64,000 nt of DNA from Deltaproteobacteria bacterium (GTDB lineage: Bacteria > UBA10199 > DSSB01): assembly GCA_024233625.1 (NCBI GenBank), contig JACKPJ010000003.1, positions 62,001 to 126,000 of the forward strand, read 5' to 3'. Below, in pieces: positions 1 to 9,325 of the stretch; the stretch's first letter is position 1, and every line of letters begins with the position of its first letter. The position numbers were made by a program, and so were the translations under genes. A model generated the notes under the pieces. The model had not been told where the DNA came from, ran no database searches, and was given only the letters and a program-made list of their open reading frames with translations.

Positions 1-130
1 CCAAAATTTTGAAGGTATCAGCTATCAACTTGAAGTCACTTTTGAGAACATTTCAGAACTTCATGACAAACTCAAAGAAGTCATGGAGTCGCTCAAAAAA
101 GGGAAATGGAAAGGCCTCGAGGAATTTTAA
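1..130 (+). CDS. 3' end of an unidentified CDS (partial)
   Basis: An open frame enters from the left edge (codons from base 2) and stops with TAA at 128-130, leaving 42 visible residues. The tail is charged and looks helical (it contains ENISELHDKLKEV) and ends in a Lys-rich stretch. I do not recognise the family from so little. It overlaps the first possible start of the next gene by 25 bases, which suggests translational coupling with the radical SAM gene that follows. Confidence 0.55.
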   Translation, partial: QNFEGISYQLEVTFENISELHDKLKEVMESLKKGKWKGLEEF

Positions 131-1239
131 GCTCCTATTTTGAGACTATGCAAAGCTTTCAACCCCAACAAATTATTATTGAAGCAAAAGTTGAAGGTTC
201 TTCTCTAACTAATCGAATTATCAATAAATTTAAAAAAGTTCCAAAACAAACTATTCATTCTTATCAAGAACTCAAAATTCCCCAAGACATTAGTCAGGCC
301 AAACGTACACTCATTTTAGCCGAGCAGCGCGGAGAATATCTCAAGCCCTTCCCCAAGATCAAACATGCCATTAACCTGGGTGATTTTGTCTTTAACCCCG
401 TCTCCAATTGTCATCTGGAATGCACTTATTGCATCTTGCAAAGTTATCTCAAAAACAACCCGTCTATCACCATCTTTGCCAATTGGGAAAATTATGCTGA
501 AGCCATCCTAAAAAAAGCTATTGAAAACCCCGAACATTGTTTTCGGATGGGAACAGGCGAACTGTCGGACTCTCTCGCATTAGACAACATCACAAATCTG
601 AGCCAAGAAATGGTCCCACTCTTTGCAAAAATCCCCAATGCCTTCTTGGAACTCAAAACCAAGTCCAATGCCATTGATAATTTACTTCAGCTTGAACACC
701 GAGGACACACCGTGATTTCCTGGTCGATGGCTCCCGAAGAAATCATTAAAAAAGAAGAACTTAAGTGCGCCTCTTTAAATCAACGCATTGAGTGCGCTGT
801 CCAAGTTCAACAAGCTGGGTACCCCGTCGGAATTCATCTAGATCCCCTAATTTACTTTGAGGATTGGCAAAAAGCATACCAAACATTGATTGAAAAAATT
901 GCCCAAAAACTCGACCCTAAACGCATTGCGTGGGTTAGCGTCGGTTCACTGCGTTTTGACAAAGATCTCAAACGCGAAGCCACCAGTCGCTTTCCCCAAA
1001 CTAAAATTTTCTCGGAAGAATTTATTGCGGCTCCTGATGGAAAGTTTCGATATTTTAAAGAGATACGCCAAGAACTTTACCAAAAGCTTTGGCGTTGGCT
1101 TGCAGACTGGTCCGACGACTTTCCTCGCTACCTCTGCATGGAAGCTCCCTGGATGTGGGAAGCCGTAACTTCTCAAAAAGCACCCTCCCCTGAAGATAAG
1201 GAAAAAGAGCTCACCGATCGACTGAAAAGTTTATGTTGA
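106..1239 (+). CDS. SPL-like radical SAM protein
   Basis: The protein resembles the spore photoproduct lyase (SplB) group of radical SAM enzymes. A CxxxCxxC cluster motif (Cys102, Cys106, Cys109, in NCHLECTYC) is followed by LQSYLKNNPSI, matching the LQ-YLN-P-I pattern usual in this family. Length (377 aa) is close to SplB. True SplB repairs the thymine dimer of spore DNA; in a Gram-negative the substrate is unknown, so no DNA repair role is claimed. The start is uncertain: ATG 106 overlaps the upstream gene, and ATG 148 (MQSFQPQQ) is also plausible; neither has a well-placed Shine-Dalgarno. It converges on the GNAT-like gene, leaving only 26 bases between them. Confidence 0.75.
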   Translation: MERPRGILSSYFETMQSFQPQQIIIEAKVEGSSLTNRIINKFKKVPKQTIHSYQELKIPQDISQAKRTLILAEQRGEYLKPFPKIKHAINLGDFVFNPVSNCHLECTYCILQSYLKNNPSITIFANWENYAEAILKKAIENPEHCFRMGTGELSDSLALDNITNLSQEMVPLFAKIPNAFLELKTKSNAIDNLLQLEHRGHTVISWSMAPEEIIKKEELKCASLNQRIECAVQVQQAGYPVGIHLDPLIYFEDWQKAYQTLIEKIAQKLDPKRIAWVSVGSLRFDKDLKREATSRFPQTKIFSEEFIAAPDGKFRYFKEIRQELYQKLWRWLADWSDDFPRYLCMEAPWMWEAVTSQKAPSPEDKEKELTDRLKSLC

Positions 1240-1265
1240 GAGCCCATTGCAAGAATATTTATTTC

Positions 1266-2003
1266 CTATAAAGTCGAAACAATAATCACACTCTTTTCGG
1301 GGTCTCCTGGGTAATGAAAAAAATGACTTTTCGGAAGGGGTTTAATCAGGGGCTTAATTCGAGGTTTTGTTGCTAACCTTTTATGCATTCCTCCAAAGAA
1401 AATAACTTTCTCATGCAATTCTAGGCTCAAAATATTTTTAAAGCGGGTTAAATTTTTTAAAAGATGTTCTCCCACTCTCAGCTCGTTATTTTTTCTCAGA
1501 TGTGGATCGACAATATAATAAGCAATTTCCATATAAACGTGAGGCTTTGCAACCGAGAAGGCCCTCGAGAAGGCCCCTCGTAATTCGTAGCAAGTCCCCT
1601 TTAAACTTTGATTCCAACTTTGAGAGGCAAAATTCATGGTCTTAAAATGCCTCAAATTACGACTTGCAGAAACTAAGACCGTTCCTAAAATACGATTTTT
1701 CTTCTTACTATATTCGACTAATAAAAGCTCCATCACTGATCTTTTATGAGGAACTAGGGACAAAATGAAATTTTGCGCGTCTTGAAAAGGAAATCCTTGG
1801 TATTCAGATTTGAGATTTTGATAAACAAAGTCAATTGCCCTTTGAAAGTCCTCCCTGGGAAAATTCAAATTCGCCTGTATTGCTTGGATTCCAGCTGTTT
1901 TTAATAAAAGTTTGATATCTAATTCTCTATCCGCCAAACGGCCTTGCGACAGCAGATAAGCTCTCGATTCAACTCCTAAAAACTCACGTTCCTTTGATTT
2001 CAT
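1266..2003 (-). CDS. GNAT/FeeM-like acyltransferase, putative
   Basis: A 245-residue protein of uncertain function. Residues about 90-115 form a strand pair ending in ILGTVLVSAS, and the later VDPHLRKNNELRVGEHLL recalls the acetyl-CoA binding region of GNAT folds, in particular FeeM or autoinducer-synthase-like members. This is a pattern judgement, not a firm family call. GGAG eight bases before ATG 2003 favours that start over GTG 2012. It lies 34 bases after the E1-like gene on the same strand and is probably cotranscribed with it and with mtnB. It could instead be an unrelated alpha/beta protein. Confidence 0.4.
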   Translation of the reverse strand: MKSKEREFLGVESRAYLLSQGRLADRELDIKLLLKTAGIQAIQANLNFPREDFQRAIDFVYQNLKSEYQGFPFQDAQNFILSLVPHKRSVMELLLVEYSKKKNRILGTVLVSASRNLRHFKTMNFASQSWNQSLKGTCYELRGAFSRAFSVAKPHVYMEIAYYIVDPHLRKNNELRVGEHLLKNLTRFKNILSLELHEKVIFFGGMHKRLATKPRIKPLIKPLPKSHFFHYPGDPEKSVIIVSTL

Positions 2004-2037
2004 TTTCCCCACTCCGTTTATATTGATAAGTTTCCCC

Positions 2038-2967
2038 TTATTTCTGCATTTCCAACATCCTTTGATACCAGGTTTCCCAATTTGGAGATTCTTTCAAGAA
2101 AGGACTTATAGGAACACGGCTGTTCGCACAAATCATGTCCAAGTAAAACGCCGGCCAACCCAAACGAGGAAACTTAATTCGATGAGTTTGAGCAATACAA
2201 GCAATGGCTTCTCGAGCTAGCAAAACACCTATCTGAGCCGTCATCGGTGCAAAAGTTGGAATCGGCAACTCCAATTTTAACAAACATGGTAATAAATCCG
2301 GAATCAAGTCCTGACACTCCTCATAAATCTCCGGCAAGGTAGAAAAACCATAAGCCAAGAGTCTTGCCATACTTTCTTTACCAACCTCGGCTTGATCACA
2401 ATCTTCTGGAGCTAAGGATTGAGTTGGATAATCAAACCTTTCCTCCGGCATGGGATCTTCTGGAAAGGTCGAAGAAACATTTGGCGTCGGAAAAAAGAAA
2501 AAATCAACAACTGGCTTTTGACATTCCCGAGCTGCACGATAGCAAGCAATCCCTTCGGAAAAAGTATCCATCCCCATCACAACAGCGTCCACTCGATCAA
2601 TCGAAGAACGTAAGACTTCAATACGATTAGAACTCGGCACAATCTCGACTTCTGCTTCAGGGTTAATCTTTAGAATAATCTCTTTTGCAATCTCAGTCTT
2701 AGAATGACCAACGCTATCAACATTGGCGAGTAATTGGCCTACGATACTATCTACGTGATAAGACTGGGAGTCCGAAATCAAAAATTTTTGCACACCAGTT
2801 TTTGCTAAAATCAATGCAGCTGGTCCACCAAAGGCACCGACTCCATCTAAATATACAGCAGACCGTCCAATAATTTCATACAGGCCTTTAGGTAAAAATT
2901 TTCTCTGCCTCTCGAACCGACTTTTCCACTCTTGAATATAAGATTCCATCTGACTCTTACCCGACAT
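2038..2967 (-). CDS. ThiF/E1-like adenylyltransferase
   Basis: This is a 309-residue member of the E1/ThiF/MoeB superfamily, which binds ATP in a Rossmann-like fold and usually adenylates the C-terminus of a small carrier protein. The nucleotide loop is seen as VYLDGVGAFGG near residues 40-48, followed by a strand ending in LISDSQ and a later VDAVVMGMDTF, the usual central-sheet pattern. I see no paired CxxC zinc motifs, and the C-terminal part is unlike MoeB. GAGGG just upstream of ATG 2967 supports the start. It sits between mtnB and a GNAT-like gene; no ubiquitin-like or ThiS partner is visible nearby, so the substrate is unknown. Confidence 0.75.
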   Translation of the reverse strand: MSGKSQMESYIQEWKSRFERQRKFLPKGLYEIIGRSAVYLDGVGAFGGPAALILAKTGVQKFLISDSQSYHVDSIVGQLLANVDSVGHSKTEIAKEIILKINPEAEVEIVPSSNRIEVLRSSIDRVDAVVMGMDTFSEGIACYRAARECQKPVVDFFFFPTPNVSSTFPEDPMPEERFDYPTQSLAPEDCDQAEVGKESMARLLAYGFSTLPEIYEECQDLIPDLLPCLLKLELPIPTFAPMTAQIGVLLAREAIACIAQTHRIKFPRLGWPAFYLDMICANSRVPISPFLKESPNWETWYQRMLEMQK

Positions 2968-3025
2968 CTTTCCCTCATTTATAACCATCACAGAAAAAGT
3001 GCTCTATTCAGTGATGAATCAAAAA

Positions 3026-3652
3026 TCATTCTTGATGAGAACATTGCCTTTTTTTTAAATGGCACATAAATAAAAATTCTAAAGCCTCTGCATGATGAAA
3101 AGCCTTCGCTAAGTTGCGTCCAAACACATAAACTCCATGACGACGAACTAAGTAAGCATAGGGAATCCCTTGCTGACTACGATACTGATTAACTTGATTC
3201 ATGAGTTCTTGATGATTTCGAGAGTTTTCAAAGATAGGCAAACTAATCCGCTCATCATAAAAAGAAATACCCTCTAAGGCCTTGAGAACTTCGTAATTTT
3301 CAAAAACAATGGAATGCTCTTCAATTTCACTCACTAAAGTCGCATTCACACTATGAAAATGAAGCACTGCACCAATATTTTTATCTGCACGATAATTTTC
3401 AAGATGATCGATTGTATCAGAAGAAGGCTTTTTTGTTCCGAGAGTTTCTCCCTGCATATCGACAATTAAAATATCTTCCTGACTTAACTCTCCTTTACGC
3501 GTTCCAGATGCCGTAATCGCAATATGATCCGCATTGAGCCGAGAAGAATAATTTCCACTCGTTGAGGTAGCCCAAATTCGACTATGAATATTTTTCCCTA
3601 TTTTAATAATTTCTTGACTGGTCTGAATGAAATTCTCAATATCCACATCCAC
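3026..3652 (-). CDS. mtnB: Methylthioribulose-1-phosphate dehydratase
   Basis: A class II aldolase/adducin-fold protein of 208 aa, the usual size for MtnB. MtnB dehydrates methylthioribulose 1-phosphate in methionine salvage. Expected features are present: TSTSGNYSSR near the start, the metal-site HFHSVNATLVS, a Glu in FENYEVLKALEG, and the late His in RRHGVYVFG. The start is GTG 3652, with AAGGGG six bases upstream. It follows mtnA on the same strand after 132 bases, which strengthens the assignment over other class II aldolases such as fuculose-phosphate aldolase. The rest of the salvage pathway is not in the window. Confidence 0.88.
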   Translation of the reverse strand: MDVDIENFIQTSQEIIKIGKNIHSRIWATSTSGNYSSRLNADHIAITASGTRKGELSQEDILIVDMQGETLGTKKPSSDTIDHLENYRADKNIGAVLHFHSVNATLVSEIEEHSIVFENYEVLKALEGISFYDERISLPIFENSRNHQELMNQVNQYRSQQGIPYAYLVRRHGVYVFGRNLAKAFHHAEALEFLFMCHLKKRQCSHQE

Positions 3653-3784
3653 AGAACACCCCTTCCTCTCTAAAGATATCTTCGAACCTTAATTATAACC
3701 TGCCCATCAAAACAGAATCAAGAGGTCCCATTAAAAGATATTTTTTTCATTAGAGCTATGAGAGATGGTCAGAAATAAGAGAAA

Positions 3785-4825
3785 CTAAACCCGATACAGT
3801 TCTTTTAAAGATTGGTAAAAAGAAGGGTAAGCAAAGCCTTTTTCTGTCACAATGGCCGTAATTAAATCGTGTGGAGTAATATCAAAGGCTGGATTCCATA
3901 CCGGAGTTTCTTCAGGAGCTATCATTTTCCCCTGAATACTTTTCATTTCAAGTGCTGGACGTTCTTCGATAGGAATTTCCTGACCACTCGAAATTTCCAT
4001 ATCAATCGTCGAATAAGGAGCAGCAACATAAAAAGGGATTTGATGATATTTTGCTAATAATGCTAAGGCATAAGTTCCAACCTTATTTGCAACATCGCCA
4101 TTTGCAACAATACGATCGGCTCCCACCCAAACGCTGTGTATTTCTTTTTTCTTCATTAAAAAGGCACACATATTATCTGTAATTAAGGTATGAGGAATTT
4201 TATTTTTATCCAGTTCCCAACTAGTCAAACGAGCTCCCTGTAAGTATGGCCGGGTTTCCGGGACATAAACATGAATCTTTTTTTTATCCGCCACAGCATA
4301 GTAAAAAACTGCCAGAGCCGTCCCCCAACCTCCTGTCGCAAGAGCCCCCGTATTACAATAAGTCAAAACATTGACCCCAGACTCCAACTCAGAAGCACCT
4401 ATTCTTCCGATTTTTTCGCATAAGTCTTTATCTTCAGATAAAATCTGATGCGCTTCTTCCAAAATTTTTTTCTGAATTACCGAAATATCTTGACCCTGAG
4501 AGGAGTGATAAATTCTTTGAATACGCGCTAAAGACCACTTAAGATTGACAGCTGTCGGTCTTGAAGCAGCCAATATTTTTACAGCTTGATCTAAGGTTTC
4601 ACAGAATTCTTGAAATGAATTGCCTGGATAGTTTTGAGCGGCTAAAGCCATCCCATAAGCACCTGCGATCCCTATTGCTGGAGCTCCACGAATTTCCATG
4701 TCTCGAATCGAACGTGCAATTTCTTCTGCACTCTGATAAGTATGGTAGACTTCTTTTTCGGGAAGACATCGTTGATCCAAAATAATAACTTTATCATTTT
4801 CCCAAAGAATATTTTTAAAATGCAT
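3785..4825 (-). CDS. mtnA: Methylthioribose-1-phosphate isomerase
   Basis: MtnA converts methylthioribose 1-phosphate to methylthioribulose 1-phosphate, the step before MtnB. The eIF2B-alpha-like fold is recognisable from MEIRGAPAIGIAGAYG, the catalytic-Cys region LTYCNTGALATGGWG, and the Asp-bearing GADRIVANGDVANKVGTY. The C-terminus has NPAFDITPHDLITAIVTE, typical of the family. I place the start at ATG 4825 (MHFKNILW), which has AGAGG seven bases upstream; an in-frame TTG at 4849 adds eight residues with no better ribosome site. At 346 aa it is of normal length. It is divergent from pabB across about 95 bases. Confidence 0.93.
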   Translation of the reverse strand: MHFKNILWENDKVIILDQRCLPEKEVYHTYQSAEEIARSIRDMEIRGAPAIGIAGAYGMALAAQNYPGNSFQEFCETLDQAVKILAASRPTAVNLKWSLARIQRIYHSSQGQDISVIQKKILEEAHQILSEDKDLCEKIGRIGASELESGVNVLTYCNTGALATGGWGTALAVFYYAVADKKKIHVYVPETRPYLQGARLTSWELDKNKIPHTLITDNMCAFLMKKKEIHSVWVGADRIVANGDVANKVGTYALALLAKYHQIPFYVAAPYSTIDMEISSGQEIPIEERPALEMKSIQGKMIAPEETPVWNPAFDITPHDLITAIVTEKGFAYPSFYQSLKELYRV

Positions 4826-4919
4826 TTTATATGCCTCTATCAAAAACAAAAAACATTGAGCTAATAATTAAAATTGTAGTGAATTATTTGAAAGATTCCT
4901 ATAGTGATTCAAAGTTTTC

Positions 4920-6347
4920 ATGAATATTTACTCTCAAGCAATAGATTGGCCTGCCCCCGAACAACTCGCCAGCTGGGTCATGCACGCACCCCACCGTATC
5001 TGGCTGGATTCGGCCATGACAGATCACACGAGAGGGCGCTATTCTCTCGTGACAGGAAATCCTCTATGGCGCTGGGAGGTGAATACAAATTCAGAAGCTT
5101 GGTTATACTCTCAAAATAATTCTCAAAAAAAATCTTCTTCCTGGGACTTTTTAAGAAAAACTCTCAAAAAATTTAATTCTCAAAAAATACAAACTAAGGA
5201 AATTCCTGGGTCATTTTTCTGCGGAGGATTCATTGGTTTTTTAAGTTATGAAGCCTTCCATCATTCTTTTTTACCCAACTCAAAATTAAAAACTCGACAT
5301 TTACCCTTAGCTTATTTTCTCTTTTGTGATTCAGGCATTTTATTAGATCACCTCAAAAAAAAATCTTGGGTTTTTTCTTTAGGATTGAATGAGCAAACAC
5401 AGAGTTTTGAAAACACACTCGCAAAAAAACGAGCCCTGACGATCATTGAAGAAATCCAAAACACAAAAAAACCTCAAACAGCGAATGACATCTCATTTGA
5501 TTGGGTCCAGAACAACTCGGACAATCATGAAAAAAAATCTTATTTAAAAAAAATTGAAAAAATTCTACAAGCCATTCACCGCGGCGATTGCTATCAAGTC
5601 AACTTATCACGAGAGTTACATTTCAAGTGTGCGCAAATAAACTCTCAAAATGCTGCAATACTTTATCTCAAGCTGCGACAAGAAAGCTCTGCACCTCAAA
5701 TGGCTTTTCTCAACCTGGGTGATCAACAAATTTTATCTGCGTCACCAGAAACGCTTTTCAAGATGCAAAAAAATCAGATTTTAACTTTTCCAATTAAAGG
5801 GACACGTCCTCGAGCAAAGTCTTGCAACCAAGATACTCTGATCAAAAATGAACTCTTGAATAGTGAAAAGGATCGCGCTGAACTACTGATGATCGCGGAT
5901 CTCCTGCGCAATGATTTAGGCAAGGTCTGCGAATATGGAAGCGTTAGAGTTCCTCAACTTTTCTCTCTAGAAAGTTTTGCTCAAGTCCATCATTTGGTCG
6001 CAGAGGTTTGTGGAAATTTAAAAGAAGCTTACAACGCTTTTGACGTCTTGCAAGCTTTATTCCCAGGTGGTTCGATTACCGGAGCACCCAAACTCAAAGC
6101 CATAGAAATCATCGATGAGCTCGAGCTTCACTCCCGAGGTATCTACACGGGCAGTATTGGCTATATGGATTTACATGGCAATGCAAATTTTAATATTGCC
6201 ATCCGCACCTCCCTTTTACAAAATCAAGATTTGTATTATTGGACAGGAGGAGGCATTGTTGCAGACTCAAAACCAGAAGAGGAATGGCAAGAAACTCTCA
6301 ACAAAGCACAAGGAATTTTAAAAACCTTAAAACTCAGTACTGAATGA
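4920..6347 (+). CDS. pabB: Aminodeoxychorismate synthase component I
   Basis: A chorismate-binding enzyme that aminates chorismate to 4-amino-4-deoxychorismate for folate synthesis, using ammonia from a PabA glutaminase that is not in this window. The C-terminal catalytic domain has FPIKGTRPR (Lys294 in PIKGT marks PabB; TrpE has PIAGT), LLMIADLLRNDLG, HHLVAEVCG and FPGGSITGAPK. The N-terminal 150 residues are divergent, as is normal. At 475 aa it lacks the fused PabC domain of some homologues. The stop is only six bases from pabC, so the two are cotranscribed. Anthranilate synthase is the alternative, made unlikely by the Lys and by the partner. Confidence 0.92.
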   Translation: MNIYSQAIDWPAPEQLASWVMHAPHRIWLDSAMTDHTRGRYSLVTGNPLWRWEVNTNSEAWLYSQNNSQKKSSSWDFLRKTLKKFNSQKIQTKEIPGSFFCGGFIGFLSYEAFHHSFLPNSKLKTRHLPLAYFLFCDSGILLDHLKKKSWVFSLGLNEQTQSFENTLAKKRALTIIEEIQNTKKPQTANDISFDWVQNNSDNHEKKSYLKKIEKILQAIHRGDCYQVNLSRELHFKCAQINSQNAAILYLKLRQESSAPQMAFLNLGDQQILSASPETLFKMQKNQILTFPIKGTRPRAKSCNQDTLIKNELLNSEKDRAELLMIADLLRNDLGKVCEYGSVRVPQLFSLESFAQVHHLVAEVCGNLKEAYNAFDVLQALFPGGSITGAPKLKAIEIIDELELHSRGIYTGSIGYMDLHGNANFNIAIRTSLLQNQDLYYWTGGGIVADSKPEEEWQETLNKAQGILKTLKLSTE

Positions 6348-6353
6348 TTAAAG

Positions 6354-7217
6354 ATGTTTTGGATTTATCATAACGGAAAAATTTTACCTGAAGATGAAGT
6401 TCGTATTCCTATCACGGATCGTTCTTATCTTTATGGAGAAGGACTTTTTGAAACGATGTTAGCACATCGTGGAAAAATTCCTTTTTTTATAGAGCACATG
6501 GAACGACTTCAACTTGGCATGCAGGCTCTGGAGTTTAGCTATAGGTTCTCACAAGTGGATTTGCAGAGTGCACTTGAACAGCTTTTACACAAAAATGATC
6601 TCCAAGAGGCCTCTTTACGTCTCTCTCTCAGTCGAGAAAACACTGCAATCGGTCAAAGACAAGCTTCACAAAATTATCATCTCATCGTATTTCCTCAGAT
6701 TTTTGCAGACAATTCTTTAAACAGTGTAGAGGAAATCAAAAGCTACCGAGTCACTCTTGAAACAAAATACAAGATTTGTTCAAGCCGCCTCTCACAATAT
6801 AAAACCTCCAACTATTTATTTTATCTGGATACTCACCAGTGTGCTCGCGAAGCTGGTTTTGATGAAGCCCTAATCTGTAATAATCAAAACGAAATTATTG
6901 AAGGAACAACGACCAATCTATTTTGTTTTCTTGATGGTCAATGGATCACCCCCAGTGCTGCACAAGGCCCTCTTTTAGGAGTGGGAAGACGAATTTTAAT
7001 CGAGCTGATGAAAAAAAATCACATCGCCATCGAAGAAAAAGCAGTGACATTGAGCGAGCTTAAAGCCTCTCAAACGATTGTACTCACCAATGCCATCCAT
7101 GGCCCTATTTTTGTTAAAAGTTTGAATGAACAAGGATTCGAAAATCCTAAAAGTAAAAGTAGAGCCATCTATTTAAAAAAACTCTGGTTAGACAAAATAA
7201 ATGATCGGCTAAAATAG
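6354..7217 (+). CDS. pabC: Aminodeoxychorismate lyase (class IV PLP)
   Basis: A fold-type IV PLP enzyme of 287 aa. It removes pyruvate from aminodeoxychorismate to give 4-aminobenzoate. The PLP lysine is Lys150 in SQYKTSNYLF, and the family signature GFDEALICNNQNEIIEGTT follows, with the cofactor-phosphate region near TTTNLF. The N-terminal DRSYLYGEGLFETM is typical of PabC and the related D-amino-acid and branched-chain aminotransferases. Position directly behind pabB decides for PabC. Nothing suggests a separate promoter. Confidence 0.88.
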   Translation: MFWIYHNGKILPEDEVRIPITDRSYLYGEGLFETMLAHRGKIPFFIEHMERLQLGMQALEFSYRFSQVDLQSALEQLLHKNDLQEASLRLSLSRENTAIGQRQASQNYHLIVFPQIFADNSLNSVEEIKSYRVTLETKYKICSSRLSQYKTSNYLFYLDTHQCAREAGFDEALICNNQNEIIEGTTTNLFCFLDGQWITPSAAQGPLLGVGRRILIELMKKNHIAIEEKAVTLSELKASQTIVLTNAIHGPIFVKSLNEQGFENPKSKSRAIYLKKLWLDKINDRLK

Positions 7218-7262
7218 ATAACAATAGTATTTATTTTTTTGGGCTCATTCATGCTTATAAAA

Positions 7263-7292
7263 TAAAAAAGGCGCTCTTAAATGAAGAGCGCC
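7263..7292 (-). terminator. Rho-independent terminator of the repeat lipoprotein gene
   Basis: A perfect 9-bp stem (7270-7278 with 7284-7292, GGCGCTCTT type) and a 5-base loop. Read on the minus strand it is followed by a run of T (the A-run at 7264-7269), so it ends transcription of the leftward DUF4215 gene, whose stop is 32 bases away. On the plus strand there is no good U-tract for pabC. Confidence 0.85.
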
Positions 7293-7323
7293 CAAAACAA
7301 ATATATAAAATAAACAGTTGTAA

Positions 7324-8763
7324 CTAGAGTTTAGTTCTTAACAAGTTAAGAGCTGCACTCTCCAGACTTCCTGTATCACTAGGCCCTGAATCGCCAACAC
7401 AGACTTGCCAGGTTCCGATACTGACCTCAAAGCTAAAAGCATCGGCAAATGTGTCTGCGCTATCTGCAGCTCCCTTATTGGGGAAATACTCACATAAGCC
7501 ATCATCCTGGCATACAACCTGGTCACCACCTACTGCTGAACCAAGAGTCTCGGCATCTTCAGCACCACCATCAAGAAATGTCAATGGGCTACTTGCAACT
7601 AAATTAGAAGAGTCTCCGCAACATCCATCTCCATCATCGGCAGCTTCTCCAAGCCCTGGACGACTTAGAGCAGTAAACACTGTTCCCGAAGGACTGACTA
7701 CTTTGATAGTTATATCACCAACCCAACTATGTACAATACCGACTTGCAGTTCAACGCCATAAACGCTATTTGCAAAGGCTTCCGAAGCCGTCACTTCGAT
7801 ATTACCACAAACCATTGAATCTAAAGTTCCATCATAGTTATCGTCTTGGAGAGCAAGTGCAATGGCATTGTTGCTAAATGTTGCAGCTTCGGTTTCGACT
7901 TTACAATCGGCACTGCAACCATCACCATCAATGATATTACCATCGTCACATTCTTCAACACCATTCTGAATGATTAAATCACCACAAATGTTTGAGATAC
8001 ACTGATTTGTGCAAGCATCATTATTATCAAGGTTACCATCATCACACTCTTCATCAGGGTCTAAAGCACCATTGGTGCAGTTACCACCAAGAGGAGTTAA
8101 CTTACAGTCAGACTCACATCCGTCGCCATTATCGGTATTGCCATCGTCACACTCTTCGACTCCAACATTGACAATGAAATCACCACACACATTCTCTTTA
8201 CATTGAACAGTACAGCCATCTTTATTATTTAAATCGGCATCATCGCACTCTTCATCACCTTCTTTAACGCCATTACCACAATCGCCACCAAGAGGAGTTA
8301 ACTTACAGTCAGACTCACATCCGTCGCCATTATCGGTATTGCCATCATCACACTCTTCACCAATTTCGTGAATACCGTTGGAACAGAAATTGAGGGTAAC
8401 TGCACAATCAGCTTGGCAACCGTCGCCATCGACGTTGTTACCATCATCACAAGCTTCAACGCCTTCTTGAACCTGACCATCGCCACAAGTTGCAGCGACA
8501 CAAGTAGACAAACATGCATCGGTATCATCTGCATTGCCATCATCACACTCTTCACCATCATCAAGAATACCATCACCACAGGTGTCCTCGACAATCGTAA
8601 TGGTACAAGTATTTTCACAACCATCACCATTGATGTTATTACCATCGTCACACTGTTCACCAGCGTCCACTACACCATTACCACAATCCTCATCGTCACC
8701 ACAGCCAGCTGCTGCAAGCACTAAAAGAGAGAATGGTAACACCAACCACTTCCATCGTTTCAT
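7324..8763 (-). CDS. DUF4215 Cys-rich repeat lipoprotein with P-domain
   Basis: A 479-residue exported protein. The N-terminus MKRWKWLVLPFSLLVLA ends at AAGC, a plausible lipobox, so it is probably lipid-anchored. Next come eight Myxococcus-type Cys-rich repeats with the core CDDGNxxxxDGC, the fifth degenerate (CDDADLNNKDGC). Repeats 4 and 6 share an identical 62-base DNA block (8084-8145 and 8285-8346), a recent internal duplication. The last 180 residues look like a proprotein-convertase P-domain (VHSWVGDITIKVVSPSG, then SRPG and a final GTWQVCVGDSGPSDTGSL). AGGAG eight bases upstream fixes the start at ATG 8763. A calcium-binding surface role is inferred from the acidic repeats; no catalytic domain is visible. 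Confidence 0.88.
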   Translation of the reverse strand: MKRWKWLVLPFSLLVLAAAGCGDDEDCGNGVVDAGEQCDDGNNINGDGCENTCTITIVEDTCGDGILDDGEECDDGNADDTDACLSTCVAATCGDGQVQEGVEACDDGNNVDGDGCQADCAVTLNFCSNGIHEIGEECDDGNTDNGDGCESDCKLTPLGGDCGNGVKEGDEECDDADLNNKDGCTVQCKENVCGDFIVNVGVEECDDGNTDNGDGCESDCKLTPLGGNCTNGALDPDEECDDGNLDNNDACTNQCISNICGDLIIQNGVEECDDGNIIDGDGCSADCKVETEAATFSNNAIALALQDDNYDGTLDSMVCGNIEVTASEAFANSVYGVELQVGIVHSWVGDITIKVVSPSGTVFTALSRPGLGEAADDGDGCCGDSSNLVASSPLTFLDGGAEDAETLGSAVGGDQVVCQDDGLCEYFPNKGAADSADTFADAFSFEVSIGTWQVCVGDSGPSDTGSLESAALNLLRTKL

Positions 8764-9325
8764 AGTATTTTCTCCTAATTTTTTTTTGAGTTTAAACTTA
8801 AGTTCTTTAAATTTAGAACCCAAACATCATTAACATATCCCCAACTAGCAAACCCAAAAAAGCTAGAGTTTACTCAAGGTTAAAACGTCATTAAGAGAAA
8901 AGTAACCTATTTGTCTACTGTTAATTTATGATTTATATCAAAATGATATTTGCCAAAATTTGAGATATCTAAATTTAGATTGATTTTTTTCAAAAAATAT
9001 CACTCTTGAAGATAGCAACATAAATTTTGATAATGAAATTCAGCTTCTTTGGCAACCTCTCACTTTTAGCCAACAAAGGATCCTTTAATATTCTGTACTT
9101 GGAATTAAAACTAATTTTGCATTATTTTTTAGCAACTTTTTTAAAAAAAATTAGATATTTTATTTAGCTTAAAATATTAGTCTTCAAGTTTATAATATCG
9201 AATTGAAGATGATTTTAAAAAAATGCCATCAATGAAGATTAATTACCAAAGCTCAAGTGTCTTGCTGTATAGAAGGCTTTTAGATATGCTAAGCTTTTTT
9301 TATCAAAGCCGGGAAGGGATTTTAA
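8764..9325. other. AT-rich intergenic region, no gene seen
   Basis: About 560 bases separate the divergent lipoprotein gene and the large orphan gene. It is strongly AT-rich with many short A and T runs. I find no convincing open frame, tRNA or strong hairpin. It must hold the promoters of both flanking genes, but I could not pick boxes with confidence. Confidence 0.5.

Noticed and set aside
8368..8724. Plus-strand reading frame of 118 codons opposite the Cys-rich repeats
   Set aside because: It is the antisense of the repeat-coding DNA; its Thr/Ile-rich repeats mirror the CDDGN codons, and it has no ribosome site.
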